Assembly (NCBI RefSeq): GCF_037038585.1
Contig: NC_092520.1
Location: 144,707,104-144,771,103, forward strand
Origin: Patagioenas fasciata
Lineage: Eukaryota; Chordata; Aves; Columbiformes; Columbidae
Length of the DNA stretch: 64,000 bases
Reading direction: 5' to 3'
Below the pieces are notes generated by a model. The model made no database searches. It worked only from the letters and a program-made list of their open reading frames with translations, and was not told where the DNA came from. This document shows, one piece after another, positions 31,925-46,300 of this stretch (positions are counted from its first letter, which is position 1; each line of letters begins with the position of its first letter). A program made the position numbers and the translations under genes.

Positions 31925-34900
31925 CTTTCAGCAAGCTCTGCTCCCTACAGCTGCTGCTGTCTCTCCTGGTACCCAAGCTCCCAGGCTGGGCTCTGTCCAT
32001 GACTCCTCCTCCCATCCATGCCAGCTCAGACCTAAAAATCTCTGTCCCCATCACTGGAGGGCCCAGCCCTTGCTCATTCTCCATCCTGCCCCTATCACTC
32101 ATGCTTCTTGGCCCTGACCCAGCTGGCAGCTCAGTCTGCCTGGATTCAGTGCTCATTGAGCCATTTTGGTACATTGAGTGTAAAGGGAGTATGGTGGAAG
32201 GGGCGCAAATCTTGAACTCTTTCATTTCAACATCACCTCTTACTTTGAAGGATCTGGTTACACTTTTCGGACTGTCTCACTCCTGTAACACAAGTTGGTT
32301 TCCTTGCACTTAAATGCAGCTGCTTCTCATGCAAGGTACAGCAGCTGCTTTATACTGCACAGGAGAACACTTTGGCAAAGGAGACCTAATGAATGTGCTT
32401 GGCTAAATCTGCAGAAGGAATTTAGGTAGAGGGAATGTAATTATTGGAGTTTGGCCAGGACACTGGGAGAAAACACCTGTACTCTTCTGACATGTGCTGT
32501 GAGATAATAGCTTGCAGCAAAGGAAAACCTGCACAGTAAAGCAGTCAGAGTTAGGTAGGTCACTATTCTGGATGTGCAGTGTAATGAGCAATGTTCTGCT
32601 CTCTCCATCTTTAGGGAATGGGGTTTTAGGGTTTTAATTCTTTGTACATGATGATTACACAAGCCAATCATTTCCCTTAACAGGCACTCATAAAAAGAGG
32701 TAGTGGTCTACTCTAATTTTGTAGGGTCCGTAGGGAAGCTGTTGGTAAGTTCTCCTGAAATAATTCTGGTTTCCTAGGCTTTGGTTTCTCATATAATTAG
32801 AGAAAAAAGCAAAACTGGAATCTTGGATCTGTGCAGCCTGAAAGGATAGGAATAGAGGAATAAGGGTTTCTTCATTAGGACTGGTTCTCTTCCACCCCCC
32901 CCAGCTGAAAGCCTAGGAGGCAAGGGGCTGAGTTTGAGGGTTGAGGTGGCAGTGCTCAAGATCCTGAGATTCTAGTAGATGAGACAAGCTGGTCCCCTGG
33001 CCAACCTGAGGCTGAAGTCATGACAACAGCTTCTTTGGTTTCTCTGTTGTTTTGTCTCATTCCTAGTCCTTAAGCAGTCCCAAACCCAAAGCCTTGTTGT
33101 CCATCTTTGGCCATTCACAATCATTTTAATGTCCCTTAGAGATTAAGATTATAAGATCATCAGTGAGGAAAAAAAATAAATAATTCATGTTGTGTTTTCA
33201 CAGTGGCCTGAGGTGTGCTGAGGTCTCTAGCCTAGTTCATATGGATGTGACTCATGTCACAGTACAAATGATAAATGAATGCAGTTGATATTGATCCCAA
33301 ATTTGACATAATTTTGATCAGCTTCATGATTTGCTTTGCCTGATATCATAAGTAAAGAAAAAGGGAAGAAAAACTTGTCCAGGCTCACTGCCATCACTAA
33401 GAAAGCAATTAGCTTTTGGGCTGGATCACAGAATTACTGTGAGAATGAGCAACTGACTTTTTATTACAGAGGAAGAAGTGCTGTGTTACTCAGAGGGCAT
33501 GAGGATGCTACAGAAAGAGGCACTAGTTCCTGGAAACAGCACTACTGTTTGTTGTTGGTTTTTTTTTTCCCCAACAAATTCAGGAAAATGCAGGGGGGTT
33601 TCCAAAGAGGAGAATTGTGGCTGTAAAGAATGGTGGCTGTTCCAAACAGATCAATCAATCTCCAAACACAGTCATCCTCAAGAGAAATGGTGCTATTTTC
33701 TCCCAGCTATCAGTGACATGAATATTAACCCCAACAAGAAGGATAAGAGGAAGCTCTTGTGATGCAATATTTACAAACAGGAAAACCCCATGGGCTGTCT
33801 TCTTTAAAGACAAGTCTAATTCTGCTGGGAGGAGGTCAAAGGCATTCCTTAAACCAAAGGATGAGCCACCAGGTTTGGTCCATTTTTTTTTCTTTCTTTC
33901 ATCTCTTGAGACCTTTAAGGGCCAGCTGAATGGGGGGCATTAGGAAACCCCTCAGCCGGGGACCTGGGGTGCAGGATCCCTGCCACGTGTGGAGACATGG
34001 CCCCATTGCTCTGTGCTGTCAGCTCACAACTGGTTGATTTTATCTTTGTTTCCTCTTTGGGGAATTGTGTCTGATACCTGAAATATTCCAGACAGACAAG
34101 AAAGCAAGTGTGATTCTTCTATGGTTGCCTAGAAAATGGTGTGTAATAGCATCTTGGACCTTCAACATTTCTTGGAAGCTGCTTTCGGTTTCCAGGACTG
34201 CTAGTTCTTGGTGATTTGCTACATATCTCTGAGGCACACATCTCCTGTGCTGTGTGTAAATCTGCAGCAATACATCCTAGATTCCTGTAAGCTCATATCC
34301 CCCATTCAATTAAAAGAAACCCCGAGTTCCTTTTTTAGCTTCCTCTGCTGGCCACAACTCACGTCACGACTCAGGTCCCGCTTGCCATGCTGCCTGCCAG
34401 CGTCTGTGCATATGGTCTGCAGAACATGAACGCAGCAAACCACTTCACAGCATTGTTGTTTTCTTTTGCCTCCTTTTTTTTTTTTTCTTTCTCTCAGTGG
34501 AAACTATTAAAGACTGAAAGCCTTTGCTAATAAAGTTCACACAGCTGCTGTTGCTGCAGATGAAATCCTAACACCCCTATAGGGATTTCCAGGCAAGGAT
34601 GCCCCCTTGCAAATGGTGCCGAAGAGGGCAACTCATTTCCAGAGCATGGAAAGCCATCACAAAGACATGTCCCTGTGTGTTTAGCCACCAAACCTGTCAA
34701 GGAACTAACCTGTAAGGCTGTTCTCTGCAATCAGTGCAGGCTTGCAATATCCTTCCTCACCCCTGTGCAGCCACTGAGGCTGCCATTCCCCCAAGCACAG
34801 CTGTGGTTTGGACAAGTCAGATTCAAATGTCAAGTCTGTCCTGAAGGTGAGGATGATGCAGTTCACTGGAGGCTCTCATTTGGCCTGTCAACAGCTGGCC

Positions 34901-37900
34901 ATTTGTCCTCTAAACTTCCAGTTGCCTGACAATGTGATATTGTAATGAGAGTGCTGACACTACAGTGTGGTTCTGCTACAGGGCAAAGGCAGGGGGGAAG
35001 GCAACCTCCACTCTTGCTTTATCCCTCTGCCTAAACAGAGTTGAAAATGTTGTTTTAAAAGCCATTTATGCATAAAAATTAGCTTGCAAGTTGGAGAGTG
35101 GATCCATCCAGAAGGGGTGTCTGGGAGGAGTGGCTGGCCATGCTACAGAAATAACATTTTCTGTTGGATTCAGCTATGCCAGGCTGGATAGTCTTTTTAG
35201 GGTGGCCAGCACCTCATTGTGGGCAGGAGTGTTTAAAGGGCAGGAGAAAGGTCAATTTCCATGGAAGTCTCAATTTCTGGGTTTCCTTACCTTTTTCAGT
35301 ACAAGCCATTATTTATCTGTAGGTTTCCAGAGGACAAGTCACTTCTGAACTAGTACCTTTTGGTGCAAATATAGCCTGAATAGCAGCAGTAGAAACTTCA
35401 TGTTATTCGGTCAGAATACTCGAGCCATCAACACGCAGACATACGTGTAAGATGTCCAAGCCACAGGACTTTCAGTTCTTGTATATGGTAATTTGTGCCA
35501 ATTGCAGTATGAACTGCTTTAGGTGGCTGTTTGTACTTGAAGAGTTAGGGCAGGAATATGTCTGTGGGAATGAGAGAAGCTGTTGCCCTATTCCAGGGCC
35601 ACCAGAGCTTTTGCAGAGCTGTCCTGAACTGGTGGTCTGGTGGTCTCCATGTTGTCCCAGGAGTGAGACATGACCTGGCTGAGCCGTGAGGCAGGTCTGG
35701 ATTTATTATAGTTGTCCTGCACTTCTTGTGGCTCAAGGCTTGCTTGATCCTGGTGCCCAAAGCCTTGTTTCACCTGCCAGGGATGGAGCAAGAATGAGCA
35801 AAGGCCATTTGTAGCAACAACCTGATTTTGGCAGATCAAAATAAATATATTACTTTGGTCTAGCATTTACTTGGGCCTGGTAAGAGGTGTGAAAGTGTGA
35901 GGTGGTGTTGTCTTTCCTGATATTTTGCCTGCTTCTAGTGTTCTGGGACTAAGAGCCTTCCTGCTCACCCTTCAGAGACAGCCCCTGCCAAAGAGGCTCT
36001 AAGCATTCTCTGCTGAGCTATTCAAAGCCCTTCAGAGTTGCCTCCTGGTTTATTCCACTCTAATTTAATGCAGGTGCTTTACATGTCTCATTTTGCCACA
36101 GGTGCGTATTTGCAAGAATAATTACTCATTTGGAGCGTATTTGTAATTTTCTCACAGTGCTCCTTTTCAGAAGAGTGCAACGCTCTGATGCAGCTGGTGG
36201 AGCATGTTGTGGCACCACTGAGGGGAAGGAATAGTCTTCAAGACAGGTCCTTAGTGCTGACTATATTTGTGCTGCTAACAAAGAAATAACTCTAGGAAAA
36301 GAAAAAAAAAAAGAGCTAAATAACTCATCTTTCTCCTCAGTAGTGTTTCCTAATAATTTCAAAATCTGATTCCTGGGCATTTTGCTCTGGTTATTAGAAA
36401 CCACACGTTCAGTAAGATACTCCTACAAGGCTTAAGGCTTCTGCTCCTGAAACCCAGAAATGGGATGTGCCAGCTGGAGTTTGAGAGCTTGATCCTGCAG
36501 CACCTGTTCACACAAAGATTTTAGTCTTGCACTGTGCCAGGTGCAGTGCAAACTCCCATCCGATTCAAGTGTGATTTGAACAGGGTCTTGTTCAGTGCTT
36601 GGCCTTTCGTTGGATTTATGGGTGAAGGGGTAAAGGGAAAAGAGGTCTAAATGAGAAGAAGTGATCATCAACTTTGGTGGGAGTAGGCTTCTCTGCTTGG
36701 CCAAAGGCTGCTTGTTCCCCTAATGATTGCCTCCCTACTTGTGAAGTCCATCAGCTCGAGCTGGTCCTGACAGATGCTGTCACCATCTTCCATCCTTAGC
36801 ACAAAACCTCATGTATGACTTTGGAGCAGCTGTTAGTTTTTTTATGTATTTATTTATGAGCATGTTGGCCTGGTTCAGTAAAATTCGTTATTAAAAGTTA
36901 TAGCTGGCCCTGAGGTTGCTTGTTCAAAGTTGCTGCCTGCAAGCTCTGCTCCCTGTCACCGCTGCTTTTTCACTGGAGAGATGGACCACACTTTCTTGTC
37001 TTGGTGAATGGTCCCTTTGCTCTCCAAGCCTGTTCCAGCCTGGATGGAGAAATCCTTCCTCCAGCCTCAGCTCCAGCTTTCTCAACCTATTGCAGATTCC
37101 TAGCCTAGCCTGCTCATACTCGTGCCCCTGACAACCCGGGACTTTTTGATTCCCAGGGGCCATTTTCATTTTTCTCAAGAACAGAGGGCTGCCTAGGTCA
37201 GAACATCCGAGCTGAATGGAGAGACCTGCCACCTCTTTAGGTCTCGCTCTCCTATTGAAGAAGAGGGCAGAGGTTTATTGCATCTTCTTTTCAGCCTTTT
37301 AGACACAAGCTTCAGGCTGCTGACAAAGTGCTATTTGGCTTACTGCTAATCTGGCAGAGAACGAGCCCTGTATCTCGTTTGCAGCTGCACTCCTAATTAG
37401 TGGCAAAAATACATAATAAAATACAGCTTGTACTCAGATGAGTTCTAGCTGAAGCTAAACTGAGATATAGTAAGATAAAAAAACCTCAAGACTGAGCCAC
37501 GCTGAAGGTAAATCCCACAGAATACAGAAAATTACCTCCACCCTGGGAAAATCAGAAATTTTGAGGAGTTCTCCATTCAGAAAGCTGTAAAGATAGCACC
37601 TCAGAGCCAAGACTAGACAAATACTCATAATGTGCACATACTGAAGCCTCTGGATATTGAGCAGGCTGGAGCTTGAAACTTTCCCACTGTGGTAACTCCT
37701 GCCTAAAATATACAGTTGTGATGGCAAAGTCAGAGGATGTTTTATTTTTAAAATATGACTTTGAGAGGAGATGTACACTTCCCATCCTTAAAAATAAACG
37801 CATGTGATATACCACCCTTGGTTTTACTGTTCTTCTATCTATTTTGCTGGGTGTTTACTAGGAGGACATAGAGAATGCAGAAGGACCCAAATGTTCATGC

Positions 37901-40266
37901 GTGTTAACCTCACACTTCTGTTTTGCTTGGGGACCCACAGTAGGTTTGTGCTGGTAACATCCCAGACATGTCCTACGGCTAGATATGTGCAATACTCACA
38001 GCTCAGGCCTATGAGTATTCTTACCCATTTCTACTAAATCAGCTTTCTCCCATCTTGCTTGCTGTGACTTGGCTTTCAGGACATGTCAGACCTTGTTTTC
38101 GCCAATGTGAAAAGCCCTCCTGAGTTTTATCCCATAGCCTTACTGGGAGGGTGCTCATGGAGGCTGCCAGAAATCCAGTGCTGAGTCCTCTTTCTCCCTC
38201 AGGGGACTTTGTCCTGTCTCTGACAGGTGAATGTGGTGATGCCTGGGCTTTTGGTCACTAAAGTCTGGGTATTCGCAGTCCCAGAAATCAAAGCACTTGT
38301 GTATCAGCCTTAGTTAGTCTTAGACTGGGAACTGGATGCCAGTTGTTTCATTCCTAGATGAGTGCCCAACATACTAGATTGCTGTTGGCACTAGATTTCT
38401 TCTCCTCTCCGTTTCTTCTCTCTTTCTCCATCCCCGTGAGCAGTGTGGAAGCAATGAAGTCCATAACTCAGTGTTGTGAATCCCATCAGTCAGCAGACTT
38501 GCTGCTAAGCTTTGCACTTTGCTGGAGTGTGCTGGCCTGCCTCATGAATCTGGCCCGCCTCGCTGAGTCCAGCTCACCAGCTTAAGAACAAAGACCTTAT
38601 TTCTTCTTGAGGCCCTGCAGAATGTTGTCTAGGAGTCTGTGGGATGTGGTGACGTGTTGTGGTCTCTTTTCTTCTTAATTAAAAAAAATTATTATTCTTT
38701 TTATTCAATCATTTTCCAAAGCACAAGGAAAACAACCTTATTGATTTTTTTCTTAGTTCTCTGGTGTGTGGGATGAGTCATGCTGATAGGGGAGCTCAAG
38801 GCCGGTGCTGTGTCTTATACTTACACTCAACATGAGTGCTGCCTGGAGATGTTCCTTATCGCTGTGAACGAGACATATCCCCTACTTGCAGGTGAGCCAG
38901 AAAAAAACTATCATGAATATTCAGAAAAAGATATTTTAAAGTCTTCTGCTGACTGGATTTCTCCTGTAGTTGTTAAATGCAAGGACTCCCTCTTCATGAA
39001 AAGTGACTATATTTCCTAAGCAGTGCCTCCAGGCACCCCCCATATAGATAATCATGCAGAGATCTGGGATGGTTTGATAGAGAATCTTTTGCTTGGAGGG
39101 TCGTGGGGCCAGGGCAGTCCTGCCAGGCAGCAATCAGAGATCATTTCCACCTGACAGCACCAGGGCTGGACTGACACATGGAGGCAGAGCATCTTTTGGG
39201 ATGTTCTTTCTGGTGCAGAAGACAACAGTGGGGTCAGACCAGTATCAGAGCATATGCTTGTGTCTGCTATGGTCTGATCCATCTTTCTCTGGCAGAGGAA
39301 TAAACATCCATCAGCCTCGAGGGATTCCAGCGCACCAACTTCCCTGTTTTAAGTTTAGAGGAAAAAAAGAAAAGGACTCTCTCTGAGAAGCTGGATGAAG
39401 CTGGCTATTTCAGGACCAGCAGAAGTACTGCTCCCCTGCTGCCCCCTTTTGAATTTTAGTAGTTGCTGTGATTATGGTAGAGAGTGCACCCCTAATCTGC
39501 AGAGGTGCTGTGCAGGTATGAACACTGTCAGAAACAAACCAAAGATGCATGTAATTTGCTTTCCTCCACATGAGACCTAGGGGAGCCGGTGTGCTGTGAG
39601 GATGAGGAGGTCTATGAGGAGGAAAAAACCACAAATAATTGCAGAGGAAAAATACATGAAGGAATTAGAAAGTAAACAGCAGATTAAATGACCAGAAAGT
39701 TAGAAAAACAGAGAACCCAGAAGCAATTGGAGTATTTTTTCCCCCTTCTTTAAAACAGCTGTGTAGATATCCCTCCTTTCCTTCTCCATGGCAATGTGAC
39801 CTCCGCTGTGAGACATTCAGTGGTAGGCATCGCATTTGAGATGAAAAGACAGCCATCAGTGAGAAAGCCTAGAAATATCCTCTGCAAACCACAAGATTTA
39901 AAAGGTGACAGAGAAAAGAAGGTCCCCAGTCAGGACAATCAGGCATGCCTGGGCTGGGCCACCAGGAGAGGACATCCACCACTCCTGCAGCAGCTCCAGG
40001 TCTGCTTCCAAAAAGATGGATGAAACCGCTGCAGACCTAATGTACCCACCTCACAGACTGACTGCTTGTCCTAACAGGGCTGCTCCTTGCAAGGTAGAGT
40101 TTTCCTCACTGGTGCAGAGAAGCAGCAGCAGCAGCTGGACAAAGGTGTTTCTGCCTTTTGTTTGCCTTGGTCAGAGGTCGGCACTGAAGACCTCGTCCTG
40201 TGAACTGGTGGTAACGTGGTGTTGTTTAGAAATGAGAGGCTCTCAGAAAAGAGGCATTAAAAAATG

Positions 40267-40331
40267 AACCAACCAATCAAACCAACCAACCAACCAACCA
40301 ACCAACCAACCAACCAACCAACCAACCAACA
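40267..40331. repeat. (CCAA)n tetranucleotide microsatellite
   Basis: About 65 bases of ACCA/CCAA repeat; the part from 40281 to 40330 is pure (12 units), while the start has one CAATCAA interruption. It is followed by a CA/CCA-rich tail to about 40350. Probably length-polymorphic. Confidence 0.93.
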
Positions 40332-43300
40332 AGACACACACACCCACCAAAAAAAAGACAAAAAAACTTCCCAACAAAATGGACAAAACTAAAAACCCTA
40401 GTGGGAAATGTCACAGGAAGATGCAGAGGCTTCCCCTGTGGAAACCTGCTTTATCCTGTTGAGCTTATGAGGCAGATGAACATCTTTCCTCTGCTGTAGC
40501 CCACTGACTGACTGCAGAAAATGCCCTGTCCTGTGGTGCAATGCCCTTGCTGACTTCCTGCAGGCCCCTTGCTCATGCACAGCGAGTCTTCTTCACAGTT
40601 TTGGCTACTCTCCTTTCTGCTGTTTAACTAGGAACCTCTCTCCTGATTGCAGCTGCCATCGCCTCCCCTCTCTCTTTGCAGGAGAGTCCATAGCCACAGC
40701 TGGGAGAATCTGCAAACCAGTGGCCCTTTCTTCCCTTTCTCTGCCTTGGGATTTGTGTGGTGGTAATGATGTCCTATTGCTCTGTGTGCTTGGCATGGCC
40801 CAGGGTGCCCAAGTACATGGGAGGCACTGAGCTAGGACATCACCTGTCCAGAGCAGGGGCTCTGCAGTGCTGGCACAAGCTCCAGCTACCGAAACCTTGC
40901 TGCAATACTGTTTTGCCATCCCCTTCTCATCAGCTAATGTCCTGAGGCTTTGAAATCTGAATCCAAACCATTGGTTATTGAGTACTTTTCCTGCTAAAGC
41001 TGCTACTCCCTCCCCTTCCCCCAGTCTTTTATTTCTTCTTCCTGGCATGGGCTTAGGTGGGCACGCATAGTGCCACATATTCAATGACTTACGAGTTTTA
41101 ATTTCCTGTGGGAAACATGTCATATGGCCTGCAGGTAGGTGCTTTGTTATTTTTCCTCCCCTGCTTCTCCCATTAGATCTTTCCTTAGCTTTGGAGCTTT
41201 TCTTTGCCCCTGACTGCCCCTTTTGTGATCCTAAGTCCCTTTGGATCTCATTTGCTCTCGTATGTAGCTTGCCTGGCTGCATTGGTGTTAGTGGTCATTC
41301 ACATCTGGATAAATGCATTTGTTGCGTTTTCCTTGATAAGTGTAAACCAGCCTGTCCATGTTGATATTTGCAATTGGGGAACATTTAGAACCAGTGCATC
41401 TATGCATACAGTAATGCATTTAGTTGTCCATCTGGTATGGGAGACTCTGGATTGAGGGAAAGAAGTGAATTGGTCTGGCCAGTGAGAACTTCTAAATTGG
41501 TGTTTTCTGCTGAAGAACAGAATAGTCGATGGTTCGTGCCACCTGTGGCACAGATAACACAGACAGGGAAGCACACATGGCGGTGGTGCTGCTGCTGTCC
41601 ATCAGCAGGGCAGGATGGAAATGAACACAAGAGGGGTGACAACACTCTGGAACTGCAGTCCCCCAGCTTTGCACCAAGCCTGGAAGCTCGAGGATCAGCA
41701 GGAGGGGAAGCTAGCTGTAAAAATAGCTCTTTGGTATTTTGAAGTCTCTCATTTCACCCCTGGGTTTGCAGTCTTTTAATTGATTTGGACAGTTGATTTC
41801 CCCAAGAGGATGAGCCTTGACCTTGTGGGGGAGTTAGGGCCAGCAAGCTGCAACGTGTCACTGAGCTGCCTTTACCACAGGGGCAATGGATGGATACGTG
41901 GGTGTGTGCGTGTATGTGTGAGCGCTGCCTGTTTGTGTATCTCAGTGATTAAAAGAGAGGCTCATACATATACACACATACATACAGCTATAAATACATA
42001 TATGTAGCTTGAACTTTGAAATACGTATCTTCCCCACCCTTATTTTTCAGTCTGGGATCCCAAATGATATTCCTTTTATTTTATTTCACTTCAACCCACA
42101 GATGCCCTTGGCCTCAAGATGCAGTGTAGGACTTCATAAAATCACCCTTCCCCAGGACTCTCGTGGTCCACAGGGCCTTTAAACACCCCTCATAAAGAGA
42201 ATTTGTAACCATGGCCATCTCCAGCATGCATCCTGCTGCCGGTAGTGTCCTTTCCAGCTGTCAGAGAGCCAAGCATGTGGGTGCTCAGGGGTCTTGATGT
42301 GTCCATCATAGCCCTGACACTGACCCTCCCAGCTATACTGATTGATTCCCCCAACTCACCATATCGCTTGGCATAGCAGTGAGAAATTATGGTAGATCTG
42401 TGCCACAGCCTGCACTGCTGAGGAGTGGCAGAAAAGGAAAATGCAGCCCAGCAAGCAGCTCTGGCAACCTGCAGGGAAGGGAGAGTCCAGTGGTGCAGCT
42501 ACTGAGGAGGTGAGAAAGGCAACATGTGTTGAGCCTGGACTGTTTTCTTTTATGCAGTCCCCATCCTGACATCCCACGTATTTAGCTGTTTTTTTTAAAA
42601 GAAAAGTTTGGAAACATCTGGTTTAGCTTGAGTAAAAGGCTTAAACACTGCATTTAAGTACAGTTTTCTGACCATTCACAGAACCTGGTGCTTAGCATTC
42701 AGAAGAAATTTGGAGATTTTGCTGAAAACTGAAGCTTTTATTTTTCTTTCCAGTTCTTCCTTGCTCATTTATTTGCTGCCTTCATCTTGGGTACCTGCAC
42801 AGCCCCACGTCGCACTGTGCAGATTATCTCTGTGCTCAGCAGCCCCATAAAAAGCCTGATTTTCAAATGAGCTGAGTGTCTGAGCAGGTTCCACTGGCTT
42901 CACCTTATTATGACAGCACTTCTGCTCCAACCTACCCGTCAGACCCACCGACATCAAAGGCGTCAGGAAGGTTCACACCAGATAAAAGCCTGGCCCACCC
43001 CTCTTGGGATACACCCATTCCCTGCCCACGGAATGCTGCGTTCCCACCTGGCTGGTTGTGGGGTAGGGAGTAGGGTGGGACCATGGCTCAGCATGGCATT
43101 CCCTCTCTGCTGGAGGCACCCAGAGACTCAAAGGCTGGCCTTGCCCCTGGGGCCATTTGTCTACAAAGGGAATTTCGCTTGGTGCCTTCTCCTTTGCAGG
43201 CAGCAGCTGTTGATGCTGCTGTGTGGAGGCACAGGTACACTTGGTACTGGTATGCTTGGCTGCCATGGCTCCTTGACATGAGGGGGGCTATCTGGGAAAT

Positions 43301-46300
43301 AAGTGCCAGACAGGCATATCAGGATCTTTTTCTGCATCCATACAAGTGCACTTTTGCAGTTGGCCTTTTGGGCAGTAGCCCTTTGCCTACATATTCATGA
43401 GGATCCAGCATGAAGTGTCTGAAGTTCTCTTTGTTCAGGCCCATTTTTTCACCCGTGGGCTGGAAAATTTCTGCAGCCCCAGTCTCTGTCTGCCTTGCAT
43501 CCTCCCCATCTCCCAGAGCAAGGCGACTTGCTCTGCTGCCCACTGAGTTGCAGTTGTTTTTGGGGAAAACTGAGAGCTTTGCCCTCCAGATCTGCTTTCC
43601 TGGAAACAGGGCTTGCCTGGATGCAGCCTCCTCATTTTATTTAAGTGAATTTCTTTTAAAAGCCTGGACTGGTTTCCTGTGAAATGAAATCTCAAAAAAA
43701 AACCCCAAAAAAGCGACTGCACCTTTTCCAAGAAGTCCCTGCCATCAGCAAAACGCAGCTCAGAGTAGTGGGGCAGCATGTCTGTGTAGTAGAACAGACT
43801 GCTGGAAAGGTATGAGTTTGCACAGCTTAGCTTATATAAATTGAACAGCAAGTGCCAGCAAACTGCAGCCATACAAGACAGCCCGAAAGGTTTGAAGTGT
43901 TACAGAACAAAGCTACTTTTATGATTTATACACTTGCCAGACAACCATCAAATTCTTTGCTGAAACTGGAGCTTCCCTGGTAGCACCACAAGGGCTGGCC
44001 AGCCTGCGAGGAATTCTTGGCATCGGAGCAGCTGTCCCAGAGTGGTACAAAGGGCTTTGCCAGTGTGAGATGGAGCTATCAATAGGATGTCTATCAGGGC
44101 AGGCAACAAATGGGCCACTAGTCTTGGCTTCCTCCACCTCACCAGCCCCAATGCCTGTGATAGACAGTGGTAACAACCCCCTAGACAACTGTCATAACAT
44201 TTCTGCACAAGATGTGGTAGCCACTGAGCAGCTCCTGTGCTTCATAATTGAGCTCTTGATCGTCTGCTGCAGAGCCCAGTGGCTGGGGCAAAGGGGGAAG
44301 CTGATGGGGTGAGATGCCCATGTGCAGGCTTTGGGCTGCCCATGGGGCATGGTGTGCTCAGGAGTTGGCCCAATGGGACAGGACACTGGTGGCCATGGTT
44401 GGTCCTTCTTGGCATGGCAGAGCCAGGTGGTGTCTGAGTGGATGGTAGCAGGAGGGCACCCCTATGGTCTGCCCTCCCAGGAGCTGTAATCCAAGGACGT
44501 GATCTGGAAGTCAGGCTGATAAAGAGTTTTGCTCATGTTGAGAGTCATGCCAGGCTCTCAGCTGCATTGTACTTCTGTTCTCCTGCATGCCCACCTTTCT
44601 GAGATACCATTTCCTCCTGTGTAAAATGGAGGTGATAGTATTTAATTACTTCATAGCCAGATGAAGCATCCTTATAAAGGCAACAGGAAACGTAGAGGAC
44701 TCCTGAAGTTTTGCCTGTTGAGCGAACTTTGGCCACCATGCCCACCTGGCTGTATGGCTTAATGGTAGGGGCTTGTGCATCTGCACTTTCCTGGAGGTGG
44801 ATAAGAAACACTAGTTAGAACATTCTGCCCAAGATCTCTGTGCTGGTGCTAAGCTTGTATGCATTGAGACATTATTTATTTAGAGAACAGATCTTATTGC
44901 TGCTGTTTTGCCGAAAAACATCCTCTGGTTTTCGCCGGCCTCTGAGCCTGCAGCATTAGAGATTATTTTCCACATTTGTTTGCACATTGCTCTCATGAAT
45001 GCTTCCAGCAGGAGTCTGTGGGCACTAAAGTGAGGAGACAGAGCACGAAATCAATGGTGGGCAGGCAGAAGGATGTGGCATGTGAAAGCCCTGCAGGAAT
45101 GTGTTTGAATATCATCACAGAAAAGGTTTTGGAGGTTTTGCAAAGGTTGTAATGGTACACAGCCACAGGGGGGTCTGTCCCATTAGCTGCTGTGGGTTGG
45201 CTGTTCAGATGAAGGTATTTCACTTAAAGTAAGGAGTCTTTGTCTGCTTGAAAAGTTTTACATGGTGGGACTCCAACTTGAGGAGTATCCAGGAGCCTCC
45301 TGTACCCAGCAGTCACTGGAGAGCACCAGAAAAGGGCACAATGATAAATAAATAGCTCATTTTAGTTCGGGCATGGGCTTTGGTAAGCCTGACCAATTCC
45401 TTCCTCCAGCTTTTCCTTACAAAGTGCATGCCATCTGAAATTTCTCTATCTGCTGGAATGCCTTATTTCACAGGAGTGCAATGGTGATGATGCTCTGTAG
45501 CAGACAAGGGAGAGAGGAAAACCTGTGCCAGAGCAGAAACATGTCAGGTTATTTTGGTATGAGGTGAAGTGGGGGACTGACCCCATTGAAATAACGGAGT
45601 TTGGCTCAGACTCCTAGTTCTTCTGTTTTTTAGGGTGAGGCAAAGAGGGAAGCCAGTAAACACACAGTGAAATAACTTGTTCTTCCTATTGGGAACACTT
45701 GGGTTTTCCCTACTCACCGTGTTTATTCACAGGCAGCTGCCTTGTCTTCTTGGCTTTCTCTCTTTCCTCAGCTTATGCGGACTGGCCATCTCTTCCATTT
45801 AAACAGAATCCAGTAGTAATTTGGTGCCAGGGAAAATACCAAAATGTTGCTCTGAAAGCCACAAAGGGTTCAATTATTTCCTGGAGATGATACGAAGCCT
45901 ATTGAATTGCAAAAGATGGTTATCGGCTTTTACTTGTGGAGGAAAAGGGCTGGGAGTGAGTGGAATAGAAATCATTGTGCAGGCAGCTTTTGCTTATGAA
46001 AGTCACCCAGCTCAGTTCACAAAATTAAGTTAAGCACAGAGTGAAGGAAGAGAAAAAGGGGACTGAAAATCTTGGCACTTGCTTATCCTTATCTCTTCTC
46101 CTGCTTGGTGCTGGGGCTGAGCTCCAGGGGCTGATGGCTGTGTAAAACGGGGAGCGTGCTCAGCTCCGGGGAGTGGGAGAGGCAGGGATGTCTCCTATAG
46201 TCCTCCTCTCCGCTGCTCCTCCTGGAAACCTGAAGCCTCTCAGTAGGGCAAAATGTGTTGACTGCAGGGATGAGAGGGAGGTAATTAGCTGTCGGGGTGT

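Larger units (their letters stand above)
31041..40265. other. Intergenic or intronic DNA, no gene recognised
   Basis: No exon supported in this 9 kb. It contains a TTTTG tract (31111-31137), an A-rich tract (31901-31924), an A11 run near 36305 and otherwise unique sequence of moderate GC. Confidence 0.5.
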
